Source: Tricholomella constricta (taxonomy: Eukaryota; Basidiomycota; Agaricomycetes; Agaricales; Lyophyllaceae). Taken from it: a stretch of DNA of 64,000 nucleotides. The stretch spans positions 434,001-498,000 of the forward strand of contig JAACJP010000026.1 in assembly GCA_013368375.1 (NCBI GenBank). The letters are read 5' to 3'. Below, piece after piece: positions 31,261 through 44,300 of the stretch; position 1 is the stretch's first letter, and every line of letters begins with the position of its first letter. The translations under genes were made by a program, and so were the position numbers. The notes beneath the pieces were generated by a model, which worked only from the letters and a program-made list of their open reading frames with translations, was not told where the DNA came from and ran no database searches.

Positions 31261-32192
31261 TCAGTTTGGGCATCGACCTTGGGTGCGCGTCGATCTGGAT
31301 GCGATGGGACGAACATTGGTACTGACTTGCTGGATCTCAGTGAGAGCGAGGCCATTACGGTCGGAAGGATTGCCATGGTCGGGTAATTGTTGACGAAACA
31401 CAGAAACTGCAATGGTCGGGGTGGGCGCCAGGTGCTCCTGGAATACACGGAGTGAATATATGAACAGCTGCAAGCAAACGAGCTGAGTATATGCGTGGAG
31501 ATATGAGCTCACTCATCTGGCTACAGGCGTGGCGGTGACTTTTGACGGTCTTTCATCGACAGGTTCTTCGGCAGATTGCAGTGCGGTCGCCGCGTTAGGA
31601 CCGGTGATGCCGCGTTTGCGTTTGCGCTTCGGCTTTTTAGGTGTGCGTTCCATTGCCTTCTCCATTTCCTGAAAAAAAATTGTTAGCGAGGTGCGGAGAA
31701 ACGTAGAACCACGAGGTCGTCACTCTGAGCCTTTCAATCTCTTCGGTTATGCGCGCTTGAAGCACAAGTTCAGCGGCCCATGCAGCCTTAGCGATCTGTG
31801 AGGTCGGGGAACGTACCATGGTGGCAGAGGACAAGAGGCGACGGTGCATCATTAGATCGACACACGCCCATGTGATCGGTGATCGTCGCCGCCTCTTCAC
31901 GTGCCTTTGCCTTGTCGAGTATGTGCTCTTCCCTTACTACGCCGAGCGCGTGCCCTGCAGCGCAAGTATTCGAGTGCGACTCCGGGCATGGGATATGATC
32001 GACACTGAGCGCGAGACCACCCGCGGTAATTTCACGGGCTTGTGACGCGAAAGCCTGGGACCACTCTTCTGAGCCTCTGAGGTGGGGCGAAGAATTCATG
32101 ATTGCGATATCAGATGGGCTTGAGAGTATCGCTGAGCGTCGCAGCGGTTGGCGGACTTTGTGCACGATTTTGTTGAGTACTCCTTCAGGCAT
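31261..32192 (-). CDS. Coiled-coil family gene copy 2, integrity uncertain
   Basis: Paralogue of copy 1 with more 5' sequence. One exon-like piece near 31800-31725 reads IAKAAWAAELVLQARITEEIERLR. It is followed by a 55-nt intron (GTGACG...TTTTCAG) and a basic exon (EKAMERTPKKPKRKRKRG..., 31670-31515) with a nuclear-localisation-like run. A final piece (31440-31261) resembles the last exon of copy 1. The donor after VAR is AT instead of GT and gives an immediate stop, so the last exon may no longer be used. The far 5' open frame (32192-31788) is acidic and could be the N-terminus. No family recognised. Confidence 0.4.
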
Positions 32193-32472
32193 TCACCCGA
32201 ATCAAGGGGCCGATTTCGAATCCGTCGAAGTCCAAGAGGCCCAAGTCTTTACTTTTTCCTCACCAACTTTGTCGAATTTATCCCCTCTTTTTTCATGGAG
32301 ATCCGCTTACAATCAAGAATGACAACATAGTTCAGAAAATGTTATTTCCTAATATTTATTAGATATGTATCATACGTATATGAGGTGTAAAGAAGTTGAA
32401 CAACTTTATCAAAGGGAGTATTATCGAGGGAGATGATTGTAGGGCTACATGTATTAGACTTCTTCTTAAATA
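32193..32472. other. Intergenic
   Basis: AT-rich stretch between the P450 stop and the coiled-coil copy. No gene seen. Confidence 0.4.
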
Positions 32473-34974
32473 TCAGCTATCCTCTTCGCAGAGCCGAACG
32501 ATCAGCGGAAGTCCCTTCTTTTCTTCGACTACACGACCTTCAGATGCTGCCTTCGACACTCGAATAGACGGCGAGATGATTTGCGAAAGATTCCAAACAA
32601 TCTCGTCATTCGTCGAGGAGAATTCAAACTTGGTGAGGAGCACTGATAGTAAGATTTCTGGAAGCGGGCCTCATGAGAAGGCAGATCCAGGCCAAAAAGC
32701 AAGACTGGCTTACTCATTTCCACCTGGGCGAATTTGTAACCACTGCACGAGGTCAGGTCAGGATCGAACTCGCATGGAAAAAAGAAGGAACTTTGGACTC
32801 ACATGCACGACCTTCCTCCGCCAAGGAAAGACATCCTGACATATGCAGCTGATGAGTACCAGGACACCAACCGGCCAACAGCGTCAAATGACTCACATCC
32901 CTGCGTATACTCCAGGCAACCGCGGCCGGGAAGGTGTGGGTGCCGGCTTACTCTCTGACAGCCAACGTTCTGGTTTCCATTCCTTTGCATCAGGACCCCA
33001 GACGGATTCAAGCCGGTTGCTGCCTGCGATACCAATAAATAGCGTGGTCCCAATCGGAATAGTCACAGTCGAAGGATAGAGATCATCATCGTCCGCCGCT
33101 GAATACGGGATGGTTCGTTCCTTGATGGCACTTAAGAACGCGAGTCAGCATGAAGGTGAGGGGAATTGAATGAAACCTTCAAACAAACTCACGTCCGTCG
33201 GACAAACGGAACGGGAGGATATCTTTATCAGGGGATAGGTAATTGGCATCATCATTTTGATTCCATGACAAACATAGACAACTTACAGTCGCAAAGTCTC
33301 TTTGATCACAGCATCCAGCAAAGGTAACGCCATGACATCGTCATATCCCAACCGGCCAGAGAGGTCGCCCTCGGCCCGTTTCTCGCGGAGCTTCTTACGG
33401 ACCTCGTCCCGGACGCTAGTTTGGGTCACAGGATGTGTCGATAGAAGGTGCAGGATCCTGGAAAGCGCCGAAGAGGTTGTATCCTGCGCCCCAAAGATCA
33501 GCACACTGCGAAACAAGTTCTGTCACCTGAATCATCAGAATTAGCTATATCGACCCACGTCATTTGGCCAGTCAGCTCCGCCTCGCTCAGCTTTTCGGTG
33601 GCACTTGCTTCATTATTTGCACGCACTGGGTATGCGAAATACATTATAGCCGTCAGTTACAACTGCAAGAAAAGTCCATATGGTCGTGGATGTGACTCAC
33701 GTAAAACGCTGATGATGTCTTTTGCTCGAGAAGCTTCGCAAGAGCCAGCTTCTAGCTCTTGCGTGATCGCCGTCCGCTTTCGCCGTAGGATATCCTTAGC
33801 AGTTTCATGCATAACATCCGACATGTTCTTGACCTTTTGCACGGCCTGATTGGGAATCCACTCGACGAGCTTTCTCCGAAAGGCTGGCGGACCGAGCCTA
33901 GAGAGGAATGGAGCAAACTGACGTACAAGAGAGAGCGAAAAAATAGTTGGGCTGTGGGAGGTATATCATACTCTATCAGATAACATAGAGATGTGAAGCG
34001 CTGCGATGCTTACATAAGTTCCTTGACTGCGTGGGTGTAGGGGTTGTTGTACGGGGAGTCGAGGGGATCAAACGAATATCCAAGGATGGTCTGCCCCACC
34101 GTCTCCAGTGCGACGCGAGACATCCATTCTGACATGTCCAATACACTTTCCCCGGTCTGCGTCTTGCGCTGTACAGCCTCCCGGTTTAGGACACCTGCCA
34201 ACTAAAATTAAAGCGAAGAACATGTTACAATCAAGGGACCATCAAGGGAGCAAACAACATAACTGACTTTGTCCGCGACTTCGTATATTATCGGAGTCAA
34301 TTGCCGGAGCTGCATCACCGAGAATATGGGGTTGACAATCTTTCGCTGCTTTTTGTGATGGTCCCCTGAAGAAGCGGAGGAAGTTTCAACCATAGTTCCA
34401 GCATCGGAGGTCCAACTTGAGCCACACTAACCAATTGTTGCCACTAATCCTGGTCCAAAAATAGCTTTGTTCGTTCTGAGGAAGTCAACGTTATGTTATT
34501 GTCAGGTTCAAAATGGTTGGTTGGTCGCTCACTCGACAAATACAGGTGTCTCCTCAAATGCGTCTTGATCCTTGATTACAATACTCTGCAACGCTCTCGG
34601 ATCAGATATGTATAGTTGTTCGTCCTGATCGCTTCTGTGAGAACTGGTCCGCAGGCTGTAGACGAAAAACAGGCCTACCCCGAAGAAGCCGTACACTTTG
34701 ACCATGCCTCCAAACCTCTCGACCAGCTCTTGGTGGAAGGGTAGACCTTTGACGTTGAACAATTGTCCCAGATTTCCTGAAGGAGCGCCAGAGAATTCAG
34801 TAAGCATACCTTTCCGTCCAATCCAAGTAAGGTGTTACCTTTGAACCATGATTCAGGCCGCGGCCCTTGGATGCGGTGAAATGGCGATTTAACGAAGAGG
34901 GAGTAGAAGAGCCATCGGCCTACGCGGTAGAGAACTCCAAGTGTGAGAACAATAGCGAAGCCGAAGCTGAGCAT
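32473..34974 (-). CDS. Cytochrome P450 monooxygenase, multi-exon
   Basis: Starts at the ATG at 34974 with a membrane anchor (FAIVLTLGVLYRVGRWLFYSLF). Exon 1 joins exon 2 through a 58-nt intron to give PESWFKGNLGQLFN. Later exons show a C-helix-like HHKKQRKIVNPIF (about 34350), the I-helix GAQDTTSS (about 33490), the K-helix ETLRL (ExxR, near 33290), KPERW (near 32980), and the heme ligand loop FLGGGRSC joined across an intron to IG (about 32825/32747). The final exon ends EEKKGLPLIVRLCEEDS at the stop 32475-32473. P450s of this kind sit in the ER membrane and oxidise lipophilic compounds with NADPH-P450 reductase. The substrate and CYP family cannot be told. Confidence 0.93.
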
Positions 34975-36539
34975 GGTCGAAGTCGACAGGACGACGTTGA
35001 GTACGGCGTAAAAAGAGGAAGACGAGTGTGGGCTTCAAATGGAGGTGCAACAGATTGGACCAGAAGACTTTATACAATTTGCAGTGCGGTTTCACGTGGG
35101 CTGCGCCACGTATGGCTTTCAGGTTGGGAACCCACACGACCCAGAATGAACAGCTGTGGAAAGGTGTGAAACTTGTCGGATGTTCAGGGGCAAGTCCACT
35201 GCAATCGGAGAGGAAAAGAGACCGCATTGCTCAGCGCTCGACTAATTGGAAAGAACCAACGAAAAAGTGATCCCCACGCATAGATTTAACTGACGATTCC
35301 GAAGAGATCATTTTGTTCCACAGACTGGAATGGGCACAACTGTTGCCGAAAAGACCGGCCTGCGAAATTGTTTGTGTGGACCACGGCAGTGCTCCGTTCC
35401 TTCAGTGCAGGTTTGGAGGTTTCGTGACAAAACCAGGTATGATCGCATCAGGGCTCAGTCCAAAGCCGAGTTGACTCAGTCGAGCGAGGATATGTGGGGT
35501 CCACGTGGCTGCACGACATGTAGACGCTAGGGGGGAAATGACGTTCACGTCAAACAAACTTCACGGATATGGTATCCGATTATCTAGTTTAGTCCCCCTT
35601 GACATACGGTGAACCCTTCGGCACTTTAACAACCGTCGGTGGACTGAACAAAATAAGCAGATGCTGTGCATGCGACCAATGAATCATGCGACTGACCATC
35701 TAGTTTCAGTTTAAGCCAAGGAGCACGATGGCGAACGCTCTCAACTATATGATGAATGCCTTGCAACTCCGTTCCGCTTCAGAATTGAGAGACAAGCCAA
35801 TGATCCCATCGAGCCGTGTACGGCGTCAAAGGCCGTGTCACAGCGCCTGTGATTACAAGCTTGATATCAGACTGTTGCTGTCAGGTAAGAGGGACCGTCG
35901 TGACTCCATCCTTTGACTCACGATTGGGCTGGATCTGTCCGTGAAGCTAGCTGTAGGGCAGATCGAATTCGATTGAATCGTTGTGTGGTGCCACGGGTAA
36001 TCCACTCCGGAGATATCGGTGCATGTCCTTGATGACGAACAACAACTTGTATCAATTTATGAGAACTGCAGGGCTGTGTGATCTGCTCACTGGGGTAAAT
36101 GTGGGGTAATCAAAGAATTGATTAGACCAACGACATACACTTATATCGAAGATGGACCAGTTTCGAGGACTGTTCTCCTCAGAGAACAGCAAAATGGTAC
36201 CAAGAACTTCATCCAAATAGAACAGCCAACCCGAGCGCTTGGACTCGGAGGAAGTTCAATGCTGCAACACCGGTTAAGTTACACGAGGTGACGGTAGTGA
36301 GGGAAAGTATGATATGCGGGAGATAGCAAAGGTGTTTAGTCCAAACATTAGGCTTAAGGCGAGTTCCAGAGTAATTCGGAGTTGGCCTCGAGGTCGGCGG
36401 GAGACAAAGAGCGCTGAGCCGCGTTGAAACTGCGTTCGGTCTCTTCGTGGGAACATTGTATTTGGCCCCATCTCCCGCCAGGCTCCAGCAACCTGCTCAA
36501 CGTGCTGTAAGACCACTAAGGCCAGCTTAAAATTTCGAT
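34975..36539. other. Intergenic, 1.6 kb
   Basis: Only short open frames without protein character. The left part must contain the P450 promoter and the right part that of the gene at 36540. No RNA gene or repeat recognised. Confidence 0.45.
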
Positions 36540-37420
36540 ATGGCCCTATCCTACGTGGACTCTGCCTCTAGTGATGAAGAAGATGCGCCCGAGAGCGTCT
36601 CGCTCGCCCAGTCGATGAAAAACGTCAAAAAACAAGACGACGTGCTGAAGCAGATCCACACCGCAGAAAAAGAGAAGAAGAAGCTCCGTAACAAGGAGCG
36701 AGATCGCCGGCTAAAAGAGCAAGCTGAGAGTAGCAAAAAGAGGCGGAAAAAAGATGAGGGCGATGCGGATCTCGAGGCGAGGATGGAGAGGGCTATGCAG
36801 GAGGCGGAGGCAGAATCAAGTGAAGACAGTGAGTTTGAAGATGAAGAGGAGTTTATGGGTATAGATGTGGGGTCTAGAGAGAGTAGCGAGGAGGAGAATT
36901 TTGGAGAGGAGGAAGACGACGATGAGGACGACGAAATGGACACCGACGAGGAAAATTCAGAACCCCCAGCCAAATTAAAAGCCAACCCAAACCACCTTCC
37001 TGACCATCTCTTCGCCTCCGCATTTTCCTCGAGCTCCAAATCCACGAAAGTCGCGTCAAAACGCAAGGCGACAGAGGATACACCGGCGCGCAAGCGAAAA
37101 CGCGTGCGCAGCAATGCGCCACCGAAAGATTTATTGATTGGGTGCGTATACATCGCTTTCCACTATACCTTACTGATCATGAGGCATTCTACCAAGTTCG
37201 CGAGCGATGAGGACATTGGCGTCGGGTCTGTCACCTGCGGGCGCAGCTACGCTGCCATCCGCAAAAGTCAGAAAGTTCCTTAATCGCAGTCTCGCGCTCA
37301 AGGGTGGACATGTCAAGAAAGGGCGATGGGAGCGGAGGCCAGGTCGGTGGTTTCCCATTTCTTACGTGTATTACAGTTCACATCCATCCTGATAGTGAAT
37401 CTTGGCGTCATGCGACGTGA
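36540..37420 (+). CDS. Acidic, lysine-rich nucleolar-type protein (possibly Utp16/Bud21-like)
   Basis: Exon 1 (36540-37141) codes a highly charged protein: a Lys/Arg-rich helix (KKKLRNKERDRRLKEQ), long acidic runs (EEEDDDEDDEMDTDEE) and basic KRKATED...RKRKRVR signals. A 55-nt intron (37142-37196) joins it in frame to exon 2 with PKDLLIGSRAMRTL and a basic end (HVKKGRWERR). A possible third exon after a 34-nt intron ends at 37420; without that splice the stop is at 37392. The charge pattern plus a short conserved C-terminal motif fits small-subunit processome proteins of the Utp16/Bud21 kind, but low complexity makes the family call weak. Confidence 0.65.
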
Positions 37421-38144
37421 TGGCCCCGCTGCCAGTTTCGTACGAAAACGATGAATATAGACTTGTATCTCATCGACGTTGCTTGACGTCATCCACATTT
37501 ATGACTCGGCCGAAGACAACTGGAGAAAGGTCTCTCAACCAGGAACCTCGGCTTAATTGTGTGTAAAAATGAAGTCATCTAGATCTGTGTCGCCCAGTTC
37601 GACAGCTTTAACTTGAAGACGAGAGTGACACATGTATAAGCATGACTCGACCGAGGACTCCGTGAACAACAAAAGGTCTGTCTGTTGGGTGCATTCCTGA
37701 TGTGTAAACTGCAAAAATTCTATACATCTGCATCTAGGAGTCTCGGCGTCGCCGACTGGGAGTTTCGTGCGGGATCGATGGCTTTAAGGCAACATTGAGA
37801 ATGAAGTCACTCGTGCCGCCCGGGTATCTATTCAGCTTTAAAGGCGAGAGAATAATGAATTGTCCATGCGGCATTCAATACTTACACCGTATCGCGGGAT
37901 TGATGACCGTACCGTTTTGGAATTGATCAAAATCCCAAAGTCAGTCTCCTTGTTAACCGTGCGACGCCGTTTGGCTATACAAGATAAGTATAGTATAAAG
38001 TGATAGACCTTTTCAAGGACATCACCATCAGTGTCGCAGTCGGATGTGATAAGAAACAAGCTACACATATTCCTGGATACATTCCCCAAGATCAACAAGT
38101 CCCGAAAAGTTGCATTCTGAAATCAAGATACAATGTACATAGCC
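37421..38144. other. Intergenic between convergent genes
   Basis: The 3' flanks of two convergent genes. A diverged repeated phrase (TCTCGGCGTCGCC, ATGAAGTCA...) occurs twice, near 37530-37600 and 37740-37830, but no gene is supported. Confidence 0.4.
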
Positions 38145-40253
38145 TCACTTGCGAAGCACATGCGGTTCGACGCCTGACGAGTTGATGAGCGCCTTCCAAA
38201 GCTGCCGCCACGATATCGGGCTCCCCTGCCCGGGCGTTAGAAATCAACGTGATTCGCATCGATGCGTGCAGAAACTCACCACATCCCTCTGCATGACACA
38301 ATAACTCCCTACACTCCCTCTATACGTGAACCTCTCGACATCGACCCAGCCCTTGAACATTATTTTCCGCGCATCGTAGCCGCCAATCCGAAGGCGAAGC
38401 GGCCCGTCCTGACCCTCGACAGGCGGCACGGCCTTGCACCGCACATTTAGCGCCTCCAGGCTCTCGTGAATAAGCGGCATCAGCAGCGTATGTCCCAGCG
38501 AGGCATAGAAGCGCGTCAGGTGGGGCGTGTACCGGCTCCCCGATTGGGTTTGCGACTGACAGGTGGGTCAACGAGGCGCCTATATGTTGATTCGGATTTG
38601 TACTCACGAAAAGCATCAGCGATTGGGTGAATTGAGAGACCTGCGGTGCCGAAGCCATCATTTGGTCGCCGTCTTCGTCTTGGACGTGCCTGGATATGGA
38701 TGTAAGAATATTTAGCAATCCCTGCAAGAAGCAATTCGTAGTACTGACCCCGCCAAATCCGGAGCTGCGAGATCAAGATCTCCATTGGCGCGCAGTTGTT
38801 CTGTCAGTTGTTCCGCAAGCATCATAGGCCCTTGACTCGCCAGTTGGCTCGGCCTGGAAAAATGGAACGTTTGAGTCAGCATTGAGCCAGATTGATTACA
38901 GGCGATCATCCACCGTACCGCATGCACCACGGGTGCTGGAACGCGTCTGCGAGGGTCAGACGGTCGCGGGGTTCCACAGTCAGTAGACCACACACAAGCG
39001 CTGAAATGCAAAATTCGCATTACAGGATGTGAGTAGAGTGTGTGAATTGGGGGAGTTCATAATATACATAGCGCGTCTGGGCTGAACCGGCTCCATGGCC
39101 GTTCATCGAATATTGTGCCTGATAGGTAACGGCTGAATTCCGGGCTGTGTGTCGTGGGTTCATCCCATGGCGTGTCTTATCGGGGCAAATCAGTAAAAGA
39201 TATGCAATAGAAAATTAAATTAGAGGCAGGTTGATTTAATACCTACTTCCAGCTAGCATGGCGTACAGGATCACGCCAATGCCCCACACGTCAATGGGCT
39301 CTGCATAGTAGGGTTCGTCTGTGTTCAGCTAGGAGGTAATCGATCATGAGGAGTGGGATCAAGAAGAAAGCGTGTGGAGGATTTACCTCGGGAGCGACGT
39401 ACGGCAAGCTGCCGCAGCGTTCAGTAAGTGGACGAGTGCGCCCAGTTTCTTTGAGTTTATAAACGGCTGATAGACCGAAGTCGGAGATTTTGAGATGGCC
39501 TGCGGCGTCGAGGAGGATGTTCTCGGGCTTCATGTCACGATGACACACGCCTTGGGAGTGAATGTAGTCCTACCATGGTATAAATTACCAGTGAGATGAC
39601 AGATTGTGATCCCAGGCATACCATTCCAGAAAGTAGCTGATTGAAGTAAAGGTGCGCAACATCGTCTTTGACGCCTACGTCGGGTACTAGGGACCAAGAA
39701 TCGAAGACGGCGTGATTCAGCGACTCCGGTCAGCATAGAAATGGCCAAAACCCTACCAATCTTGTCAAAGAGGTCGCCTCCGCCGGCTAATTCCATGAGC
39801 ATGTATATTCCTGGCGCATAGAGATGTTGGTGTTTGAGTTCCACAACCACAGCATTTAGGAACTCGAGCACATGTTGGTGCTTCAACGCGGAGTGGATCC
39901 GCATTTCCTTTTCAATAGTTTTACGTTGAGCGTCTGTGGATTTGTCGTTAAAGGCGATGACTTTGCATGCGGCCACCCGATGGTCGTCGAAGTTCACGGC
40001 CCTGTAAACACTGTCGAAAATTTGTGAATATACAGGAAGTCCGGTTTGATTGTAGTTAATGCAGAGTATCCGTAGCAGCAAGAAGCGGAACCACAATCAA
40101 CGAGATCTCGAAAGCTACTGACGTTGAGAAGCCGCCGCCGCCGATCTGTTTAACGAGTGTAAATCCTGACAAGACCGAGGACCATCAGATATTTAGGATG
40201 GTCGAAAAGGCTGTCGACTTACCTATAACTTTGGGATACTTTGTACTACTCAT
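38145..40253 (-). CDS. CHK1: DNA-damage checkpoint kinase Chk1, multi-exon
   Basis: A short first exon ([14 protein letters not shown] at 40253) joins [15 protein letters not shown] and [17 protein letters not shown], with the ATP-binding Lys in ACKVI. The kinase core then shows [27 protein letters not shown] (catalytic loop), [11 protein letters not shown] and [11 protein letters not shown], the activation-segment signature of Chk1. Later exons hold the rest of the C-lobe and a regulatory tail. The tail ends in a KA1-like domain ([19 protein letters not shown], near 38390) and a last exon reading [21 protein letters not shown] to the TGA at 38147-38145. Chk1 is activated by ATR/Rad3 after replication stress and blocks Cdc25/Cdk1. 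Confidence 0.94.
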
Positions 40254-41351
40254 GTCTGTTACCGTTGATAAAAGAAAAGTAGAGATGCAAGCCAGGGTTG
40301 AAAGGACAAGCGCGTCGCGCCAACTGTCTCACCACGTGACAGCGTGACCCAAAACGCCGGCCCCAATGTAGCAAGGTTTTCATGGAGACAACCATGCGAA
40401 GCTTTCAATGCAAGGCTTTAAATTGGCCTTCTGCTAGGAACATATTACACTAATCTCAAGTTATGTTGCGCATTTCCTGAACAAACGCTAAGTTCTTCTA
40501 ATTCGTCTCCGAGGACAACTTCTAGCCGATCCTAACCTGACATGAAAGCTCATATTTCCAAAAGAACTGCAAATATACATGTACAGGTAATGTCATTCAT
40601 CGTCGTGGCGAAAAATTCCGCCCCTTGTTGTTGTTGTGATGCTTTTCAAAGAGGTGATGGTCAAGCGTTACATATTTTCACTCGCCCAATATACATAGGT
40701 GCGTTGCATGAAGAATGTCTGTTTGAACACGACATCGTTTCAAACGGAAGGGCTTGATCAATCTTCCCCTTGAATTTTATATTGTTGTACAAGAGCTTTA
40801 TCTCGGTCAAGCGGCTCAAGCCTCTTCAGGTGTTGTCCTGACTGCTCCGCATCGGATAAGGTTGCCTCGGAGGATGCCAGATCGCAGTGATGGCTTCTGC
40901 GCGTGGCTGATGGCGTTGATGGAAATTAATCGCCATCCCGTGACCAGTGTTGAAGTTCAAACGGCAGCAAGTCGGCTCCTTGTTCTCTCCCCCGCAGGCC
41001 AAAGTCTAGCAAGTGACTATCCAGGCATATTTCGGCGCTTTTCTCGCCGTTTGGGAGCCTGGGGTGTCGGTATAGAAGAGGTGCGCATTACGAAGGTGAG
41101 TTTTCACGGACTTGAAACAATTCAGCTGCTGATGTACAGGACAGAGTTCCAGAATTACACAAAATCAACAAGAATTAACGCGTTTCTTTCAGCTCACGGC
41201 GACCACGAACACGCTACTGACGACGACGACGAGATAGCTCATCTCATAGAGCCATCAACTGACGACGACGATTTCCGATTTCTCATCTACGACAATTTTT
41301 CGTTCACGAAGGCCTCATTTTTCAATAAAACTATAACATCACAAGAGCAAT
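40254..41351. other. Intergenic, with one doubtful open frame
   Basis: A 241-codon open frame (40754-41479) overlaps the start of the next gene. Its first third (LPLEFYIVVQELYLGQAAQ) looks protein-like and is followed by a GTGAGT donor at about 41097, so it might be an exon of a small gene or an upstream exon of the gene at 41352. I could not decide. Confidence 0.35.
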
Positions 41352-44300
41352 ATGCAAATGTTGTCACGGCAAATCGCTGTTGCAACGCCCCCACAGCCGC
41401 CGTCTGCTGTCCCCAACGTTCCATCAATCCGCCTCATCTCCGCAACTCCTTCCGCTGCGGGCAATTCTTCGACGTCTAGCGTGACAAATTACGCCATCGA
41501 CGCCTCGTGGGGGTCCATTCCATCGCCTCTAGCGCCCAAGGCCGACTCGCCCGCCACTCGCAAGCGCCTGGTTCCTAAGAAGTCGAAACTGAGCATACTC
41601 GGTGTCGGCGCAGGGCGCGAGAAAGAGCGCGGCAAGGACTTTTCTGACGTCGTGCGCCGCGTCGGAGGCTCGACCTCCACACGAGGTGGATTCGAAATTT
41701 ACGTGGACCCTACCATCGACGACGAGATTGGAGAGATCGTCATGGTGAAGAAGAAGAAGTCCAGGGTTGCGCTCGACGGCATGCGCTGGGGCGCGCTTGG
41801 CGAGGTCACGAATGTGCCTGCTGTCACGGCTCCTAAGGAGGCTCCAGCGCTGCTTAAGGTCAAGGGCGAAGAGAAGGACAAGTGGTGGAGTATCGGGAGA
41901 GGCCGCAAGGATTCGAAGGAGAAGACGAAAGCGCCGCGCGAGAAGTCAGTGACGCGCGCAAAGTGTAAGTTTTTTGTTCAGTTCATCGATAAGACATGTC
42001 CGAATTCTTTTCATTTAGCTCCTGAGCCAACAACGATCCGAGATCCCTACCCCCGGTCAAAGAGTGCGTATCTCGCATCTACATTTCTAATAATCTAATT
42101 ATCGTCTAGCGCCCGAACCCTTCAAGGCCTCACAAATCACCGAGCCGCCCCGAGCGCGATTCAACTCGCTCGATTCCGGTATCCTCCTCACGACGCCCAG
42201 CGACATGGGGCCTGGTGTTGCTAATAAACAAGCCCTCCCCAAGCTCGACGCAGAGCCTTCGCCTCCACTGACATACTCTCGTGCAGGCACGCCCACGGCT
42301 GGCGGACTGCTCGCACCCCCCGGCGTTGCGTCCTCGACAAATAACCAAGGCTCGATTGCGATTCGGGCGATGCGCTCTGTGCGGTCATTGGCGCGCATCG
42401 GCAGCTGGGCGCAACTCCGGAATGCTGACGAGAATGTGGGAACAGGATCTCTGAGAGTCAAGGACAAGAAGGAGAAAGTACCGAAGGAGAAGAAAGTCAA
42501 GGAGGAGGGGAAGAAGAAGAAGAAGAAGGAGAAGGAGAAGGAGGGTGAGGAGGGGAAGAAGAAGAAGAAGAAAAAGGACAAGGAGAAAGAGAAAGAGAAA
42601 GAGAAGGAGACCGCACAGACGATACGCATGTCGACGAGCAGCTTCGAAATTGGCGCGGCCAGCCCGATGCCCACGGAGAAAACCAAATCGCTTGGGAGGA
42701 AGAAGCATTCTATCCTCGGCCTAGGGCTACCCTCGACAATGGGCGCGATGACCATGCGCTTGCCCAACGTCCGGAGCGGGTCCACCGCATCGTCGGTCGT
42801 TGCGCCGCCTGTAAACCGCCTGTCGGTTGACTCGGCTCACATCCTGAAGCAGGGCCGCGACAGAGCGGGCTCAGTAATGAGCACGTCCACTGCATCGTCC
42901 TTACGTCCGCTCTCAACAACATCGAGCAGGAGTGGATCGCGTATCTCGAGCGGGAGCAGTGTACGATGGGACGAGGATTGCCTGGAGAATGTGAAAGAGT
43001 TGAGGAGGCGGGAGAGGAAGGAGAAAGAGAAGGAGAAGGAGCGAGCGGAGACGGGGACTCAGAAGAAGGCGATATCGAAGGAGAAGGAGAGCCGCCGAAC
43101 GTCGGACGGGAGGAGAAGAACCCCCCTGTCTGAGGTGTTTCCCAGTTTTAGGAGCGAATCACCAGCACCAGTGGCACGTCCGCAGCCTCCCATTGTCACA
43201 GTGGAGGCGGCGACGTGTGACGGACATGGCGCGCCTGATGACGACTCAATTTTGGACGAGGAACAGGAAGTCCCAGAGGAAGAATTGCCTCTAGCGACGC
43301 CTGTCAAGAGAGCACGACCCAGGCCATTGTCGGAGCAATTGCTTGGGAAGAGCAGGCCCAGGCCCATGTACGAGAGCGAAGACGGTCAGTAATCATTGTA
43401 CCGCGTAAACTCAGCTCTGATGATATTTTTATTTTCACTCAGGTGTTCTTTCTATCTTGGATGCCGCGACGAATGATCTCGCGCAGTTAATCAACCATCT
43501 GGACCTAGAGGCTACGCCTGGCACACCGGACATGACCCCTTTGAGGCCGTCACCCGAGCTGCTGAACTCCTTGTACAAGAACAGAAGCAGCCCTGGTGCC
43601 TACGAAATGGACAGCCCGACGAAGAACAAGTCGAAAAATTTCATTCTGCCCATGGACAGCCCCGCGAAGAAGTCACCGCACAATATGCCCTCCGTCAGCT
43701 CCCTCCGCCCGTACGCGCAGTCTCGCAAGAACACCATACCCACACCTGCCCAGATGTCTGCTGTGTCAGCTTCAACCGCGGAGCAGCTGATCGGACAGCA
43801 AATCACGCCCTGGCCCACACTGCTGCGGAACCTGTCCCCGGTCAAGCCAGCTCCCAAGAGGGCATCCTCAGCATCCTCGCACACCCCTGTCCAGACGCTA
43901 CGCATGACCCACAAGCGGACGATGACACCCACTCCCGAGCCTGAGCCCTCGCCGGTGTTCCAACCGCTCCGTCCCGCGAAGTCGAGAAATGCATTGGCAA
44001 CGCTGAGAGCCCCCTTCAACCCTGCTGCGCAGAAGGATGATTCGCCATTTAACGAGGGCACGGTTCGTGCGCCGTCGCTGCGTACGTTTGGGTCCGTATC
44101 ATCGTCTCGTGTCGCGTCCCCATCTGTCGATGGGAGATCCAGCTTGCTGGAAGCATCCCCGACTCCCGGTCCGGTCTTCAAGCGAGTGGCAGGGCATCGC
44201 CGCCAGCGGTCCTCCCTCGCCCTCATGGATGACGATGAATACAATGGCCAGAGAAGCCGAGGTGGTTCCAGAAAGAGCGACGATAACGACACCGTGCCCA

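Noticed and set aside
36551..37153. Ser-rich minus-strand frame of 200 codons
   Set aside because: Antisense reading of the acidic Asp/Glu-rich exon on the plus strand.
40754..41479. 241-codon plus-strand frame as a separate gene
   Set aside because: Overlaps the better-supported start of the large gene and has no recognised domain. A GTGAGT inside could make part of it an exon, so it is only mentioned.
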